DNA of 64,000 bases. Source: Triplophysa rosa. Taxonomy: Eukaryota > Chordata > Actinopteri > Cypriniformes > Nemacheilidae. Positions within the stretch are counted from its first letter, which is position 1. Every line of letters begins with the position of its first letter. The translations under genes and the position numbers were made by a program. Positions 23,629 to 36,133 of this stretch are shown here, one piece after another. The notes under the pieces were generated by a model. It worked only from the letters and a program-made list of their open reading frames with translations, was not told the origin of the DNA and ran no database searches. The DNA is taken from positions 4,035,779-4,099,778 of the forward strand of contig NC_079913.1 in NCBI RefSeq assembly GCF_024868665.1, read 5' to 3'.

Positions 23629-24299
23629 CTGATTTATATCTATTCTACTCTTTCAAAAAAAAACCTTAGCTCTGTATTGTGGTAGGCTATATGAGACCAG
23701 TTTTCTTTTATTGCACTTATGCTTTTTGTTGTCCTTATGTTGTTCCAATTTCTTCCATTGTTTCCCTCATCTGTAAATCGCTTTGGATAAAAGCGTCTGC
23801 TAAATGTACATGTACATGAATTTTCATTTGTGAGTGAACTTTTCCTGTAATAGCTGTGGGTGTGAATGATGTGAATATCGCGACCCTGAGATGGTCAGGA
23901 GTGCATCACTGCCTGTGATTACATGCTCAACGATAATCCCACAATATTCCTTGCACTTCATCTTTTAAATCCCGTTTATTTCCACTGATTGAGTCAATTT
24001 AGAGAATATGCCCTTTTATGCCCTTTCTGTGTCTGTTAAAAGCCTTGACTGATCACAGCACTGAAAGATGCCAATCTTTATTATAAGCATCACTTTCTTT
24101 CTTTTTGCTCTGATAGGCTGTTTTATCGTACAGAAGACATATGTGTATTGTATACATGTTGTAGTTCCTGTTTTTTTTTGTATAGAAATGCAGAAGTGAA
24201 AGTGTTTAGAGAGAATGGCCTTTTCATGTCACCAAAAAAATGTCTCTCTTTCTCTCAACAGGTAGTGGTCAAGCTTTTGTTGAAACTAGTAACTTTGTA

Positions 24300-24412
24300 T
24301 TAGTACCTATTGCATTATTACTGTATGACATGTCGCTTTATTGCACCCTGAACTCTCTGTAAGTCGCTTTGGATAAAAGCGTCTGCTAAATGACTAAATG
24401 TAAATGTAAGTC
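24300..24412 (+). repeat. L2-type LINE 3' tail, solo
   Basis: Contains GTCGCTTTGGATAAAAGCGT followed by CTGCTAAATGACTAAATG, the same 3' tail as the LINE ending at 23820, about 500 bp downstream and in the same orientation. No ORF portion is attached. Confidence 0.75.
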
Positions 24413-24714
24413 TTTAGATATTCACAGTGATAATCAGAACGCAGATGAGCACTGCTATCATTTTAAATCTCAGTTTCTCAAATGAGGGGTTATTCAGATT
24501 CTCTACACAGCACTGTATGAGTCACCTGATGGCGGAGGATCATACTCACAACGCTGAGTATGTGTGATGGATTTTATGCTCTTTTTCTTCAAAGATCTGA
24601 TGAGAATAAACTCATCAGAGTGTCCGCACACACACCGTTCACGCTGTAGACCAGCACATGTGTCTGTTTATGTAACAGGTCTGTTTGTTGTCTGTGTGTC
24701 TCTCTGGTGTGCAG

Positions 24715-24889
24715 GGTTTCGGAGCTCAGCGAGGGGAAATGAAGAGGTTTTGCGCTCTCGGCAGACAAGTTCTGCGGCCGCAGGATTAACTAATGCGATT
24801 AGCTGCGTCTCACAATCAGCCTCACTGAATGCATGTTGTAATTACTGCACCTCAAGTAGAAGGAAGGTGTGTGTGAAAGATTACGGCAG
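24715..24889 (+). other. Exon-like segment (plus strand)
   Basis: Acceptor-like TGTCTCTCTGGTGTGCAG and donor ACGGCAG|GTGAGTGG enclose 175 bases containing a NotI-type GCGGCCGC. No recognised protein. Confidence 0.25.
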
Positions 24890-24899
24890 GTGAGTGGCG

Positions 24900-26328
24900 G
24901 CCTGTGATCGATCCGCATATTGCTCATCAGCACACGTGACCAGAACTCCATATCAAATGACTTCTGAGCTGTTGATGTGGGTGTGTGAATGAGTTTCCTC
25001 ACTGTCCAGATCAGTTGTCATATTACCATCCAGATTTGTTAATACTGTTTATTTGAAAATTGAAAATGACATATTAAGCATCCTAATGATGCTCGGCATG
25101 TTAATGTCCTTTGTCTAAGACGCCGGTTTTATAAAATAACAATATGATAAAGATGTTCAAGAAATGATTACTTTTATTAATAATAATCAATACAGATAGA
25201 TTGTTCTGTTTTGCAGTATTGCAACGTGTAGTTTTATTTTAAATAGGTCGTTTTTAGAATGTTTTGGCTTGCTGTAGGGTCACGGTTGTGTAAACACTGG
25301 CTATTTTAAATTTCTCCCTTCATAGTGAGTCCAATGGAAAAAGTTAGAGAAATAGAAAAAAATATTATGTGAATCCTAGTATAGTAGAATGTTTTGGACA
25401 GAAACCCTCAGCAGGCGCTCCCAATGGAGGACAAACACAAAACAGAAGTACTGAATTTGAATACTTAAAAAATAAATCAGAATTGGGTCATTTAGACCTC
25501 ATTTTAATTTTTACAATTAAACATTCAGTGCAAGTTAAAAATGAAGAAACGCTTCTGAATTATTTGAACTCAACTGTCATTTCATTCTATTGCATGAAAA
25601 CCAAATTAAAAGCTTGCCATTCTGAAAAATTTACTTTAAGAAAATAACTTTTTGTAAAGATGAGATTCTACGTTTTTTGGTACTTCCTAACACACCATGT
25701 GAGTTTTCTCGCGTGTCGACCGTAAGCTGCCAGAAGTCTGATAGCCGCACGCTAACGTTTGATTGAATTATCCCTCAACATGAGATGGCAGTAAACAGTT
25801 ATTCCTCCGCTGTCTCACCCCTGAGCGATGACTTTCATCCTCTCACATGTCATACAGACACTGACCCTCGTCTGTCGCTGTGACGGCTGTGGCCTTTTGC
25901 TCATTTACAGCTCTATATTTCTGAGGGGAGGCCTGCGAAGCGCTCTCTGTTGAATGCACGCCCGTTTATAAATATATATTAGCTTGAGCACATGGTGCGC
26001 ACTCAGATTGAAAACTCGTACCTGCAAAGATTGCCTGCTGTGAAGTTCATTCAGGGGAGGGATGCCATTTCTCCTCCCCGTCTCCTCCAAAGAACGCATC
26101 CTATTTTGAGGTATGAGATATAAGCGGACCGAGTAAATGTTTGAGAGTAACGCAGTCTTCATTTCTTTAGGATAGATGGTTTTCTTCTGCTATTCACTTG
26201 TCTGAGTGGATTTTTTTAGGTGTTTACCTTCAGTAAAGCTCAGGTTGCTTTCATATCGAGGGGGAATGGTAGCCAGTCAGTCGAATCAGACTTTGTTCAC
26301 ATGTGCGTCAGGCGGTCTGTGGGTTTGC

Positions 26329-26364
<36 letters not shown>

Positions 26365-27980
26365 GCTGCTAGACACCTGCACTGTCATCCTGACTACAGA
26401 GTATCATTACACACTCATTATACACCTGTGTACAGGGTGCAGGTCAGAGAGCGTGCGGTCAGCTCACATGAAAGCTCTGTCCTTCACAGCAGACTAATGC
26501 TGTTCACTTCACCGCCTTCATTCTGTCAGTTCATATCTTCAGGGAACGTGGGCTAAAAAACTACATCTAATGCGATTATTCACGCCATAACAGAGTAGAT
26601 TTTTATTATATAATTATTAGTTTTGACTCTAAAGCCGTGCTTAAAGATGTTGTAAAATGCCAGATTTCTACCTTGCTTAAAGCTTCCCCTCTCTGTCTCC
26701 CATCCTGTTTAAAACCAAATTTACAGGTTACTTCATGTATTTTTCGTTAAGCAGGTCGAAACAGCACAAATTATAAACCATTATTAAAAGCTTCCTGTTG
26801 TGAATTGGGGTGAGTAGACAGTTTTCAACAATGTTTTTATATAACTGATTTTCATTTTCAACCCTTTTTCTACGGAAAAATTTAACAAATTCAAAACATA
26901 CAGTGTACAGTAAGTTAGAATAATAATTTATATTTGTTTGTTTTTTTGTCTATAAGAGCAGTAAGCAACTAAGCGTCATGCAATGCACTGTTTTCATCAT
27001 GTTCTGCTCACTCTAAAAGATGTTTTCATGATGCCACCGTTGAATTCCAACATGAATCTATTACAAGGTGACTCTCTGGTGTAACCACAGGGTAAGAGAC
27101 GGTTAACAGGCCAATAAACCAGTAACCTTCCTGTTATCAACCCTTTGTGATGTCACGTTTTAGCTCATGAATTTTATTTACTGAAGGTCATGCACGCTGG
27201 AGCGCTCAAAAACACGGCTAAATAATCTCCATGAGCCAAGCCTTAAACACGTATGTTGCTCTCTGTAATGTACTTAGGTCGATGTGTTTGTTTGTGTGTC
27301 ATCTCTAAACGCAGTAAAGTTGAATTATGGATTTGTGCGATGAGATGCCTCTGGGAAATGTGTGTTTTTCCAGCGTGCCAGGAAATGGAGTGGGTGGACA
27401 GGATTCTGATTAGAGCCGCAGCTAAGATAGAGCGACACATCTATGGTTTCTATATCCGTCCATGAACAGAGAGAGACGTGCCTTATCATAGACGAGGACA
27501 GACACCCTGTACACTCCACTCACTCTGTATCAGTCAGCTGAGGACCACACAAACAAACACACACACTAGTGGTGATAGCGTGCATTTATCAACCGCTGAC
27601 ACCGTTGCATTCATATACTGCTGCTGGACTGCATGTTTTCTCTTTATTTTTGTCTGCATCGTGTCTGAGCTCATGGTAATATGGTGAGTGCGTGTTTGTG
27701 ACACTGTCCTGCGTGAGCGTCACGCATGCCGAAACGGTATGTTGCATAAATGCGTAAAAGGAGATGTATCGTCTTTTTTCCTTCTCAATTTCCCTCAGGT
27801 TGATTAAACAGCAGCAGGATCAAACCAGAGCTGAATCACAAATCAATTTCTGAAGAAACTAGCTGCGTTCTAGCATCTTTAACCACATCAGCCTGTGGGA
27901 GACGGATTGCACAGAGCATCATGCGATAGAATCGTCACTTACAAAAACAATTTTTGGGGGGGAACTATAATTTTTTATTT
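24900..27980. other. Presumed intron, no gene seen
   Basis: Unique non-coding sequence with one GT microsatellite. A good acceptor-like tract (CTTCTCAATTTCCCTCAG, ending at 27799) lacks a nearby donor. Confidence 0.5.
26333..26363. repeat. GT microsatellite
   Basis: A pure TG/GT run of 31 bases in otherwise unremarkable sequence. Confidence 0.95.
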
Positions 27981-27987
27981 CTTTAAA

Positions 27988-28357
27988 TTAAAGGGATAGT
28001 TCACCCAAAAATATATAATGTCATTTACTCACCTTCGAGTTTTTCCAAATGTAAAGTGTAAATTTCTTTGTTCCAGTGAACATGGAAATATGACAATATT
28101 CAGAAGTGCCCCAGAACTGTTTGCTGTCCTACATTCTTCAAAACGTCTTCTTTAGGGTTCAACAGACCAAAAAAATTGTAATTTTTCCTACTATGGTATT
28201 ACTACAGATGGGAGGCAAGATCTGTTGGGTTATAAACATTCTTCCAAATATCTTTATCTGTGTTCATCAGAACAAAGAAATTTATACAGATTTGGAACAA
28301 CTCGAAGGTGAGTAAATGATGACAGAATTGTTATTTTCGGGTGAACTGTACCTTTAA
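27988..28357. mobile_element. Complete fold-back MITE with about 100-bp inverted arms
   Basis: Left arm TTAAAGGGATAGTTCACCC and the inverted right arm TTAAAGGTACAGTTCACCC continue through GTCATTTACTCACCTTCGAG and AAATTTCTTTGTTC-like blocks. TTAA borders both ends and may be the target duplication or part of the arms. No ORF. It is the best preserved copy of the GGGATAGTTCACCC family in the window. Confidence 0.8.
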
Positions 28358-28545
28358 ACTTGCCTGCACCATGGTGTATATACAGTACATGCATATATGC
28401 TGTATTTTATACATAGTGAATATTACATCCCAGTGTCAGTGTTTCTGAGGGTTTTGTGTCTTTGCTTCAGTTCTGAATGAGAAAAAATACTATGAGCTCA
28501 CACACAGCTAATGAGAGCATGCTGAGTGTGTTTAGTCTGTGTTTT

Positions 28546-28645
28546 ATGTGTGTGTGTGTGTGCGTGCGTGCGTGCGTGTGTGTGTGTGTGTGTGTGTGCG
28601 TGAGTGCGTGTGTGTGTGTGTGTGTGTGTGCGTGCGTGTGTGTGT
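28546..28645. repeat. Compound TG/TGCG microsatellite
   Basis: TG runs interrupted by blocks of GTGCGTGCGTGCG. It is the first of several compound arrays of this type; the next begins 110 bp downstream. Confidence 0.95.
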
Positions 28646-28755
28646 AGGGATGGATGAGGCTCCATCTCTCCCTGCTGATCTCACTTAAACCTTGAGAGAG
28701 CTTGAACTGAGATTTTCTGCCGGCTCCTTTCGAAAGGCCCGTTAATGATTTAGAC

Positions 28756-28778
28756 TTGTGTGTGCGTGCGTGTGTGTG

Positions 28779-28830
<52 letters not shown>

Positions 28831-28855
28831 TGCGTGCGTGTGTGTGTGTGTGTGT
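28756..28855. repeat. Compound TG/TGCG microsatellite
   Basis: TG arms around a core of about six TGCG units (28812-28838). Confidence 0.95.
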
Positions 28856-29629
28856 ATGGCGAGCATCCACCCGTGCCACAGTGTTTCTCCCTCTTTCATA
28901 TTTCATGAAAAACCAAACACTGAAGGGGAGAATGTGTGAAAAGCACCTTTGTGAGTGTGCTTGTTTGTCTCTGCATGAGTCGTGATCTATCATTACCAGC
29001 ATATAGGTCTCATTCTCCAGTAACTATGGTGATGAGCCACCCATTAGCTGATGATGATGATGGAGATGATGATGTCATAAGGTTTGAGATATGCTGAATA
29101 GGTGCCCCGAGGGTCCTAAAGACCTCCACACCTGAACTCATCTGACCATTTTTATTAGATTTAAATTTGTTAGGTTTTGTCTTTTATCAAAATAGATATA
29201 CAGTAATGATTTAAATGTCTTAACTCTGATAATATCACTTCTGTCTAATATTTTGTTTTTCTATGATCTTGTCACAGTGCATTCTGGGATTGCCTGCTCC
29301 CCAAAATATTTATGTGAAGACCTTTGGACTGTGATTGTCATGTGATGTTAACTCTACTGAATATTTATTATTGTCAAAACAGTGTCTTCTGTCTCTGAAC
29401 ATCACTTTCGTTTTGTCTCTCATCACTAAGCTATCATACAGAGATTGGTTTTCACCATCCAGTCAATTTTTAATAAAACTTCTGGTCTGTCGTTTTTCTT
29501 TAAATGTGTTGTTTCACATTATAAAATGGGTTGTTAACAGCGTTTCATATTGACTTTAAATGCTGTCTAGGTAGATGGCTCACTAGATGAACTATTGACT
29601 ATTTGTTAAATGTGTTTCTGTGCTCATAG

Positions 29630-29683
29630 GCGGATGTTGCTGTAGCCAGCAGTGGATGAAGTGTCCATCAGTTATGACGACAG
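29630..29683 (+). other. Exon-like segment (plus strand)
   Basis: Acceptor-like TTTCTGTGCTCATAG and donor GACAG|GTGAGTG bound 54 bases. All frames are short and unrecognised. Confidence 0.25.
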
Positions 29684-29689
29684 GTGAGT

Positions 29690-30640
29690 GTTTGTGTAAA
29701 ATTCATTGCGATTCCAGAAATGTCAATGAAAGGAGTGATTTGTAAATGTGCTTTGATTTTTATTCAAACAAACACAGCATACTTTGTTTTACCTAAGCAA
29801 CCACATTGCTTTCTGAAGATCAGTTCTGAAATGGATTCCTGTAACACATTCCAAAAATGTTGAGACGGGTGCAATACGGGACTAATAACTAAATGATTGC
29901 CATCAGATGCGATGACAAATAATCCAGCACTTTCAAAAAAAAATTTCTCAAAGACAGATTAGATAGAATTTGGGGCATTTCATTCTCTACAGTACACAAT
30001 ATAATAAAAAGATTTTAAACAATCTGTTGAATAAAGGGCAAGACATCAGACATCACTGTCTCAAAAAAACGGTCATGCACCTTTAAGTGATGTTGTGACA
30101 TAAGAATACATCAGTCATCACTTTTTACTGCTATTTCCACAGACTTTGCTATGCAAAGAAGCCATACATCAACACTTCACAAGCACCGCTGACTTCTCTA
30201 GACCCGGTTTCATCTGAGACAGAAAGCAGAACATTGGATTTGTGGTCCGACGAGTCCACATTTCACATATTTTTGGAAAAACAACCATCGTGTTCTTCAC
30301 GCCAAGAAGGAAAAAGACCATCCAAGCTGTCATCACCATCAGGTCCAAAAGCCAGCGTCTGTCATGATGCGGGGGTGTGAATGGGGGAAAATCCAATGCT
30401 AAACTTAACCAATTTTTGCGAAAATTGACCAAAGACTCGATTGTCCCAGCTTTTCCCTGGTGTGTTTCAATCATCTGATTTAGGTATTTTAAAAACATTA
30501 CAAAACAATTACAATTAGATCTTAAAACATGAAATAATGTGTTGTTGTGTTGAACATAGCACAGGATGAACAGAATTTATAAATCACTCTTTTTAGTTTG
30601 TATTGCTGTTTTGGACACTGTTATTTTTGGAATTGGGATT
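29690..30640 (+). mobile_element. Degenerate Tc1/mariner-like element
   Basis: Plus-strand translation near 30150-30370 gives KKPYINTSQAPLTSLD and WSDESTFHIF (30243-30272), matching the first catalytic region of a fish Tc1-like transposase. A stop follows GV at about 30378, and the second and third catalytic parts are deleted. Inverted flanking words (ATTCCAGAAATG with GAGTGATTTGTAAAT on the left, and their counterparts near 30570-30640) suggest the element's ends, but exact borders are unclear. Confidence 0.6.
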
Positions 30641-32420
30641 ATACAAGCACTAATGATTTGCTACTCCGTTTTTGTTCTGTATATGTATTGGAACACACCG
30701 TCATGAGACTTTAACAACACGTTGCTAGGCTGCAAGAAAGAGAGACGAAGATAAAGATGTCACATTATCTTAAAGTTTTGCAGCCCGTTGAGTTCTTTCA
30801 CACGTTCTGTTCATTCACATTCTCAACTAATTGACAACTAGGTCAAACAGAGATGGGAAAAATACACACACACTCAAAAATAGCAAAGACATAGGGAAGT
30901 TTTCATACGTTGACATTTAAATCCTAATTAAAGGAGATGATTCTAGAGAGGCCAGTAACTCTTTACACTTACACACACACACACATATTTTGTCTCTATT
31001 ATGTGTGTTTGTGTTATCACACATGAAGACCATCATATCAGCAGTGATTGTCTGAATGTTCATTTAGCAGCGAACGAGACTCAAGCACCTCTTGTGCTCT
31101 AAAATAAGACCCTGGCACTCTTCAGCACGCAACACGACTCGCGTCATCTGCCGATACAAACGTTACATTTAGATACAGACAAACAAGAAACAATCATCCA
31201 TATTGAGTCCCACGCAGCTATATTTACCTGCTTTCCATTTCATATTCTTTATAATCTGCCGTTACAATTACCCCTCTCACCGTATAAATGGCTTTCAATC
31301 ATGAATATTTAATTTGTATAATGCAACATATACATAAATCATGTTTGTTCAGTGTTCTCATTTTTTGTCATAATAGCCTGTATGACATTATAATTCTTAT
31401 ATAAGTATATCGTGACCACTGGTGTCAGAAACATCTATTATGTGCCGTATGATGCTTTGTTTGACAAACAGACGGAAACTAAATATTCACAGAATATCTC
31501 TGAGCTCAAAAAAATCTCCTTTTTTACTCAATGTTTTGTATAAGGAACATGAAGACGACTTGCATCAGTCATTGTGAATAATTCAAAAAAATCCCACATA
31601 TAAGCTTAAAAAAAAGAGAATTTAACACTGCAACAGAAAGTTAAATATTAAGGTGAATTGTTTGTTAAAGTTAGTTTTTCTGTCTCTTTCTGCTGTTGTC
31701 TGACACTCAGTAAATCATTCAGTTGTGTTGTGAGCTGAACGAGAGTTGTACATGTGTTAGATTGTGTTTGTTTGTCTGAATTGTGGGCGCAGGCCGCAGG
31801 TGAACCCTAAACAATAGTGTGTGTGATGTGACCTGTGTGTGTGTTTGTGTGTCCTGCGACGTTCCCATCAGCACAGCATTGAGAGGCACATGTTACTACA
31901 AGCTCTTCAATTTACTGCTGTCACAGAAATCAATACAACCATCGCACGCACACTCACAACTCACTTTACTGACCATCAGATTAAAGTCTCTCCAAGAAAA
32001 CAAGAAAAAAAACTATAAAAATCTTTCGTGTCCTATTTTTTGTGCAGTTTACACCAAAGTTTAAACCACTTTACAAAACCATCTTTTCAGAATTTTTTAC
32101 AGGAGTACATTTTGTAACTGCACCAGAGATGTACAATTGTGTACAATGAAGACTTCGTAAGTGTATTTTATCATGTTGCCCTTCCAGATTATTTTCTTCT
32201 GTTTTTCACACACAGATAAAAAATAAAAGCTTGGTACCAGCGTTTGCATGCACACAAACATTACATCACGAGAGGTGGAGCATCAACATTTCACGTTAGG
32301 AAAAATGTGACGCAATATGGCTGTAGTGTCTTACTTCATGCATGTACAGTACAGTACTTTCCCGTCGGCAATGAATATTTTTGTTGTGTATGTGTTGAAT
32401 GATTTAGAATGTGGCACACT

Positions 32421-33037
32421 TACATTTACATTTATTCCTTTGGCAGATGCTTTTATCCAAAGCGATTTACAAGTAGGAGAGCATATAAACATTTTGTCAA
32501 GACGCTAAACAGTACCGTTGGTTTACAAGGCCATGCTGCTAGGAGGATTACAGCTGGAGTAAGCAAAGGAGAGAATAATAGACAGACAGACAGACACAGT
32601 TATTGGTTAGTCAAATGAATCCGGAACAGGTATGTTTTGAGCAGTTTTTTTGAAAGTTGTGAAGGATGCTGCAGTTCATTCCACCGCAGGGGAACCGAAT
32701 GAGTAAAGGTTTTTGCAAGCGATTTGGTGCCTCGCTGTGATGGAACAACCAGGTGTCGCTCATTTTCAGACCGAAGATGACGGAAGGGGATGTAGACCTG
32801 GAGCACTGAGTTGATGCACTGGGCGAATTTGCCGTTATCGTTCTGGAGGCCAGCGTCAGAGATTTAAACTTGATGCGGGCGGTAACTGGCAGCCAGTGAA
32901 GTGAAATCAGGAGGGTTGTTTCAGGGGTTCTTTTAGGCTGATTGAAAACTAGATGTGCAGCTGCATTCTGGATCATTTGCAAGGGCTTGACTGCATTGGT
33001 TGGAAGGCCGGCCAGTAGAGAATTGCAGTAGTCCACT
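32421..33037 (-). mobile_element. 5'-truncated L2-type LINE fragment
   Basis: Minus-strand translation from 33036 reads MDYCNSLLAGLP, LQMIQNAAAHLVFNQPKR and LHWLPVTARIKFKS, then shifts frame and continues as SENERHLVVPSQRG. This is the ORF2 C-terminus. The 3' tail at 32421-32470 is CGCTTTGGATAAAAGCATCT-like followed by AAATGTAAATG. It belongs to the same family as the 21482-23822 copy but is shorter. Confidence 0.83.
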
Positions 33038-33104
33038 TCTTTTCTCTTAAGTTTTAAACCTGTGATAACCTTCTCTATCCATCTGTTTGTTTTCTATTTA
33101 GCAG

Positions 33105-33194
33105 ACTTCACCGCAGACCTAACAGTAGATTTATAAACGCTGCCTTATCTGACCGGCTCAAGGACACAAGATGTTGAGATGAAACTCTGCAGAG
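33105..33194 (+). other. Exon-like segment (plus strand)
   Basis: Acceptor-like TTTGTTTTCTATTTAGCAG and donor GCAGAG|GTGAGTGTG bound 90 bases lying between an L2 fragment and a tRNA-like repeat. No recognised protein. Confidence 0.25.
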
Positions 33195-33211
33195 GTGAGT
33201 GTGTGTCTTCA

Positions 33212-33268
33212 GGGTTTGAACCCAGGATCCTTGCGTTGGCAGGGCCGGTCTTAAACCACTAAACCAAT
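33212..33268 (-). repeat. tRNA-derived SINE fragment or tRNA pseudogene
   Basis: The minus strand carries an A-box-like TGGTTTAGTGGTT (33266-33254) and, 31 bases further, a good B box GGTTCAAACCC (33222-33212). No full cloverleaf can be drawn with confidence. It is most likely the polymerase III head of a SINE. Confidence 0.5.
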
Positions 33269-33371
33269 TATTAATAATTAAGTGTGCATATATAATGTGT
33301 GAAATGAAAGCTCTTTATTATGTCATACTTGCAGAATAGTGAGGATATGATTGTGTGTACAGTCTCGTAGA

Positions 33372-33402
33372 GTGTGTGTGTGTGTGTGTGTGCGTGCGTG
33401 TG

Positions 33403-33467
<65 letters not shown>

Positions 33468-33479
33468 GCGTGTGCGTGT
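33372..33479. repeat. Compound TG/TGCG microsatellite
   Basis: TG arms with a TGCG core at 33416-33436 and GTGCGTGTGC-type interruptions at the right end. Confidence 0.95.
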
Positions 33480-33620
33480 ATGTTCTTGAATTCAGAGTTT
33501 CTCTCTGCAATATATAGTGCGTCTGTGGATGGTTTCATTCATTATTAATATGTGGGAGAAAGTTCTGGCACCTGGGCTGAGGTCTTCAAACAGTGCTGCT
33601 CCAGAATGGAAGGATCTGGA

Positions 33621-33758
<138 letters not shown>

Positions 33759-34855
33759 GGTGACAGTCAGGAAAAACATCCTTCCATGCATTTACACTGC
33801 ATTTTACCTTGTTAATAAGTTATATATGACATGCACATTTTACAATATTTCACCAGTTAATGAGGTGTGCGTGTCAGTACAGTGACATTACAGACTGGCA
33901 GCTGCGTAAGATTCAGTTTGAATGATTCAGTTCTTCTGGGTTTCTTAAACTAACACACAATGCACACGATGGATTATTAGTTTGATCAATATTATTACCT
34001 TCATATCTCTGCGTGTTTAACAAGAGTGTTTACAGTATTTACATTGAAGCATCTGCAACACTTACACATACAGCCTAACAGTGAATACTGTATGTAGGAA
34101 AATAAATGTAGATAAATACGATGGCATGATTATTAATAATAAACAGTCGGTTTGTAATAAATTGTGGTTTTACATGTTGTGGCATATTACATTCTCTAAC
34201 ACATTGTAATAGAGCCATATGCTTATAATGTTTTTTTATGTATGAAGTTATATTAATTAGGCTGTTTTCCCAGTTCAAGTTTTTGCTCCAGCTATAATTG
34301 AGAAAAATGTTGGTAGCACATAATGGCAACCGTCACAATTTTCTCTAAATGTTGAAAGAATAAACTGTTTTTATCTCCTGATTTTATTGCAGTCATGATT
34401 CAACTCTACAGACAGTCATTTAGAAGCACTATGTAATTTCCATTTACTTGAAACAATATTAAAATTCATTTACATGTCTTGTTCAGAAAAGTTTTTGCAT
34501 ATTTTAATTAAACACTTCAAAGCTCTTATATAGTAATTAAAATATTTGTAATACATTTGTGTACATTTGTGCTGTCCAGTGTACATTTACGCTTTTAGTG
34601 CTCTTACTACAGTATAAGCAAAGATTATGTGAAGCGCTTGCACGGATTTATTGAATAGATCTGCTTTTCATTTATTCATGAATCAGACAGCAGTAATGTG
34701 AGAGAGAAAGAGAGAGACGAGTAATCTCAGCTTGTCAGTTTGTCAGTTTGGTTGCACAACACAATTATATAGTGTGAAAACAAACACATAATGTGCAACA
34801 GATTTCAAGCATTTGAAGACACAGCTTAATGATGGTCATGTTATCTCAAGAAGTT

Positions 34856-34865
34856 TGTGTGTGTG

Positions 34866-34897
<32 letters not shown>

Positions 34898-34931
34898 TGC
34901 GTGTGTGTGCGTGCGTGCGTGCGTGTGTGTG
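34856..34931. repeat. Compound TG/TGCG microsatellite
   Basis: TG run, five TGCG units, short TG spacer, three more TGCG units, TG end. Confidence 0.95.
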
Positions 34932-35029
34932 ATGCAGAAAAAACGACATTACTCTGTTGTGGCTCAATAGATGACGTTTCTTATAAATATTTAATGTTTC
35001 TCCTTAAATTCCACACAGTTTAAATGGTT

Positions 35030-35085
35030 TTTGACATACATCTTTGGGTAAAAGTGTCTGCTAAATGCCTAAATGTAAAATAGAG
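35030..35085 (+). repeat. L2 3' tail remnant
   Basis: CTTTGGGTAAAAGTGTCTGC followed by TAAATGCCTAAATG is a diverged copy of the L2 tail. Similar remnants occur at 47438-47480 (plus) and, inverted, at 40055-40085 and 55937-55962. Confidence 0.6.
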
Positions 35086-36053
35086 CTATAAAAATGATTA
35101 TTGATTGCATAGCATGCAACTATTTCAGAAATTATTAAATTAATTTACATCAAGTTCAAAACTTTTGATTTTCAGTCTTTTCATGAGACTAATTTCAGAA
35201 GCTGGTGACTTGAGAAGTCTCCACGTGCTCTTCTTTTAATATCACTGTACAGAAAGAACATTAAAGAAATGTTGTTTGTGCTTTGTCAGGAAATATGTTC
35301 AGGACTATTTTTTTTTGTACGCATGTCACACGTTTGGATTGTTTGATTTAATGTTGTTTCTCTTGTTAATGTTTGCAGCGGAGTGTTTTGCTGGTGTGAC
35401 TCTAGTTGGCGGATCTCCTGCGGCTGCGAGACATTAAACGCCTGCTGTTCTCTTTCAGGTAGTCTAGATGTTTTGTTTAAACACTGTCTTGCATTTGGGG
35501 CTTTGTAAAGGGATGTTCCATGTTCAAAACAAGCTTTATGGACAGCGTTTGTGGGATGCTGTGCTTTACCACCAAAAATAAATGTATCTCCGTTTGAAAA
35601 ACAAAAATAAAAAAATGTGCTTTTACAGTGATGGAGATACTTTTCCATTACTGTATTTGGACACTTCACAGTTTAAATAAACATTTTTTACATCTGAGTT
35701 TCACGCTTTTATATCTAGTACAAGTGCATTGATGTTTGATGCTTTTAAATGATGTTGAGCGCAGTCTTCTGTGGTTCACGCGTGTGATAGCGAGTAAATC
35801 ATCTTTCCACAGAGCATCTGTTTAGATGAATCTGTGTGGAATATTAAAGCGCAGTTTTAAACTCTGTACATGAATCCCTCTTTCAGAACTGATGGAAGCA
35901 GCCGCGTCCAGGGATGAATATAATCTAATAACACCATGGGCTTTACACACGCTCAAATGAAAGCAATTAAAAAGCCTGCGTCTGCGCAGACCCCTTCCCC
36001 TGAGTGTGAGTTTACATGAGCTTTAGCTGCGACTGCCCTCCCACACATTGAAA

Positions 36054-36060
<7 letters not shown>

Positions 36061-36131
<71 letters not shown>
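36061..36131. repeat. TC microsatellite, 71 bp
   Basis: An uninterrupted polypyrimidine TC run. Mirror-symmetric purine/pyrimidine tracts of this length can form triplex (H-DNA). It ends 27 bp from the hAT element's left terminus. Confidence 0.96.

Positions 36132-36133
<2 letters not shown>

Larger units (their letters stand above)
21482..23822 (+). mobile_element. L2-type LINE fragment, split by a Harbinger insertion
   Basis: A 5'-truncated reverse-transcriptase ORF starts with [16 protein letters not shown] and includes [10 protein letters not shown] (about 21656-21691) and the catalytic YADD (21755-21766). It continues through LQLNLAKTELLV and LSRLDYCNALLAG to the C-terminus near 22545. 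An in-frame TAA at 21602-21604 and a frame-shifting deletion just before 21817 kill it. The 3' UTR is interrupted at 22555-23628 and resumes at 23629. It ends with the family tail CGCTTTGGATAAAAGCGTCT and TAAATG-like repeats near 23820. Confidence 0.88.

Noticed and set aside
30169..30498. 109-codon minus-strand frame
   Set aside because: It is opposite to the Tc1-like relic, whose plus-strand translation is recognisable.
35286..35669. 127-codon minus-strand frame
   Set aside because: No recognisable domain, no repeat-family match and no clear splice or promoter context; probably chance.
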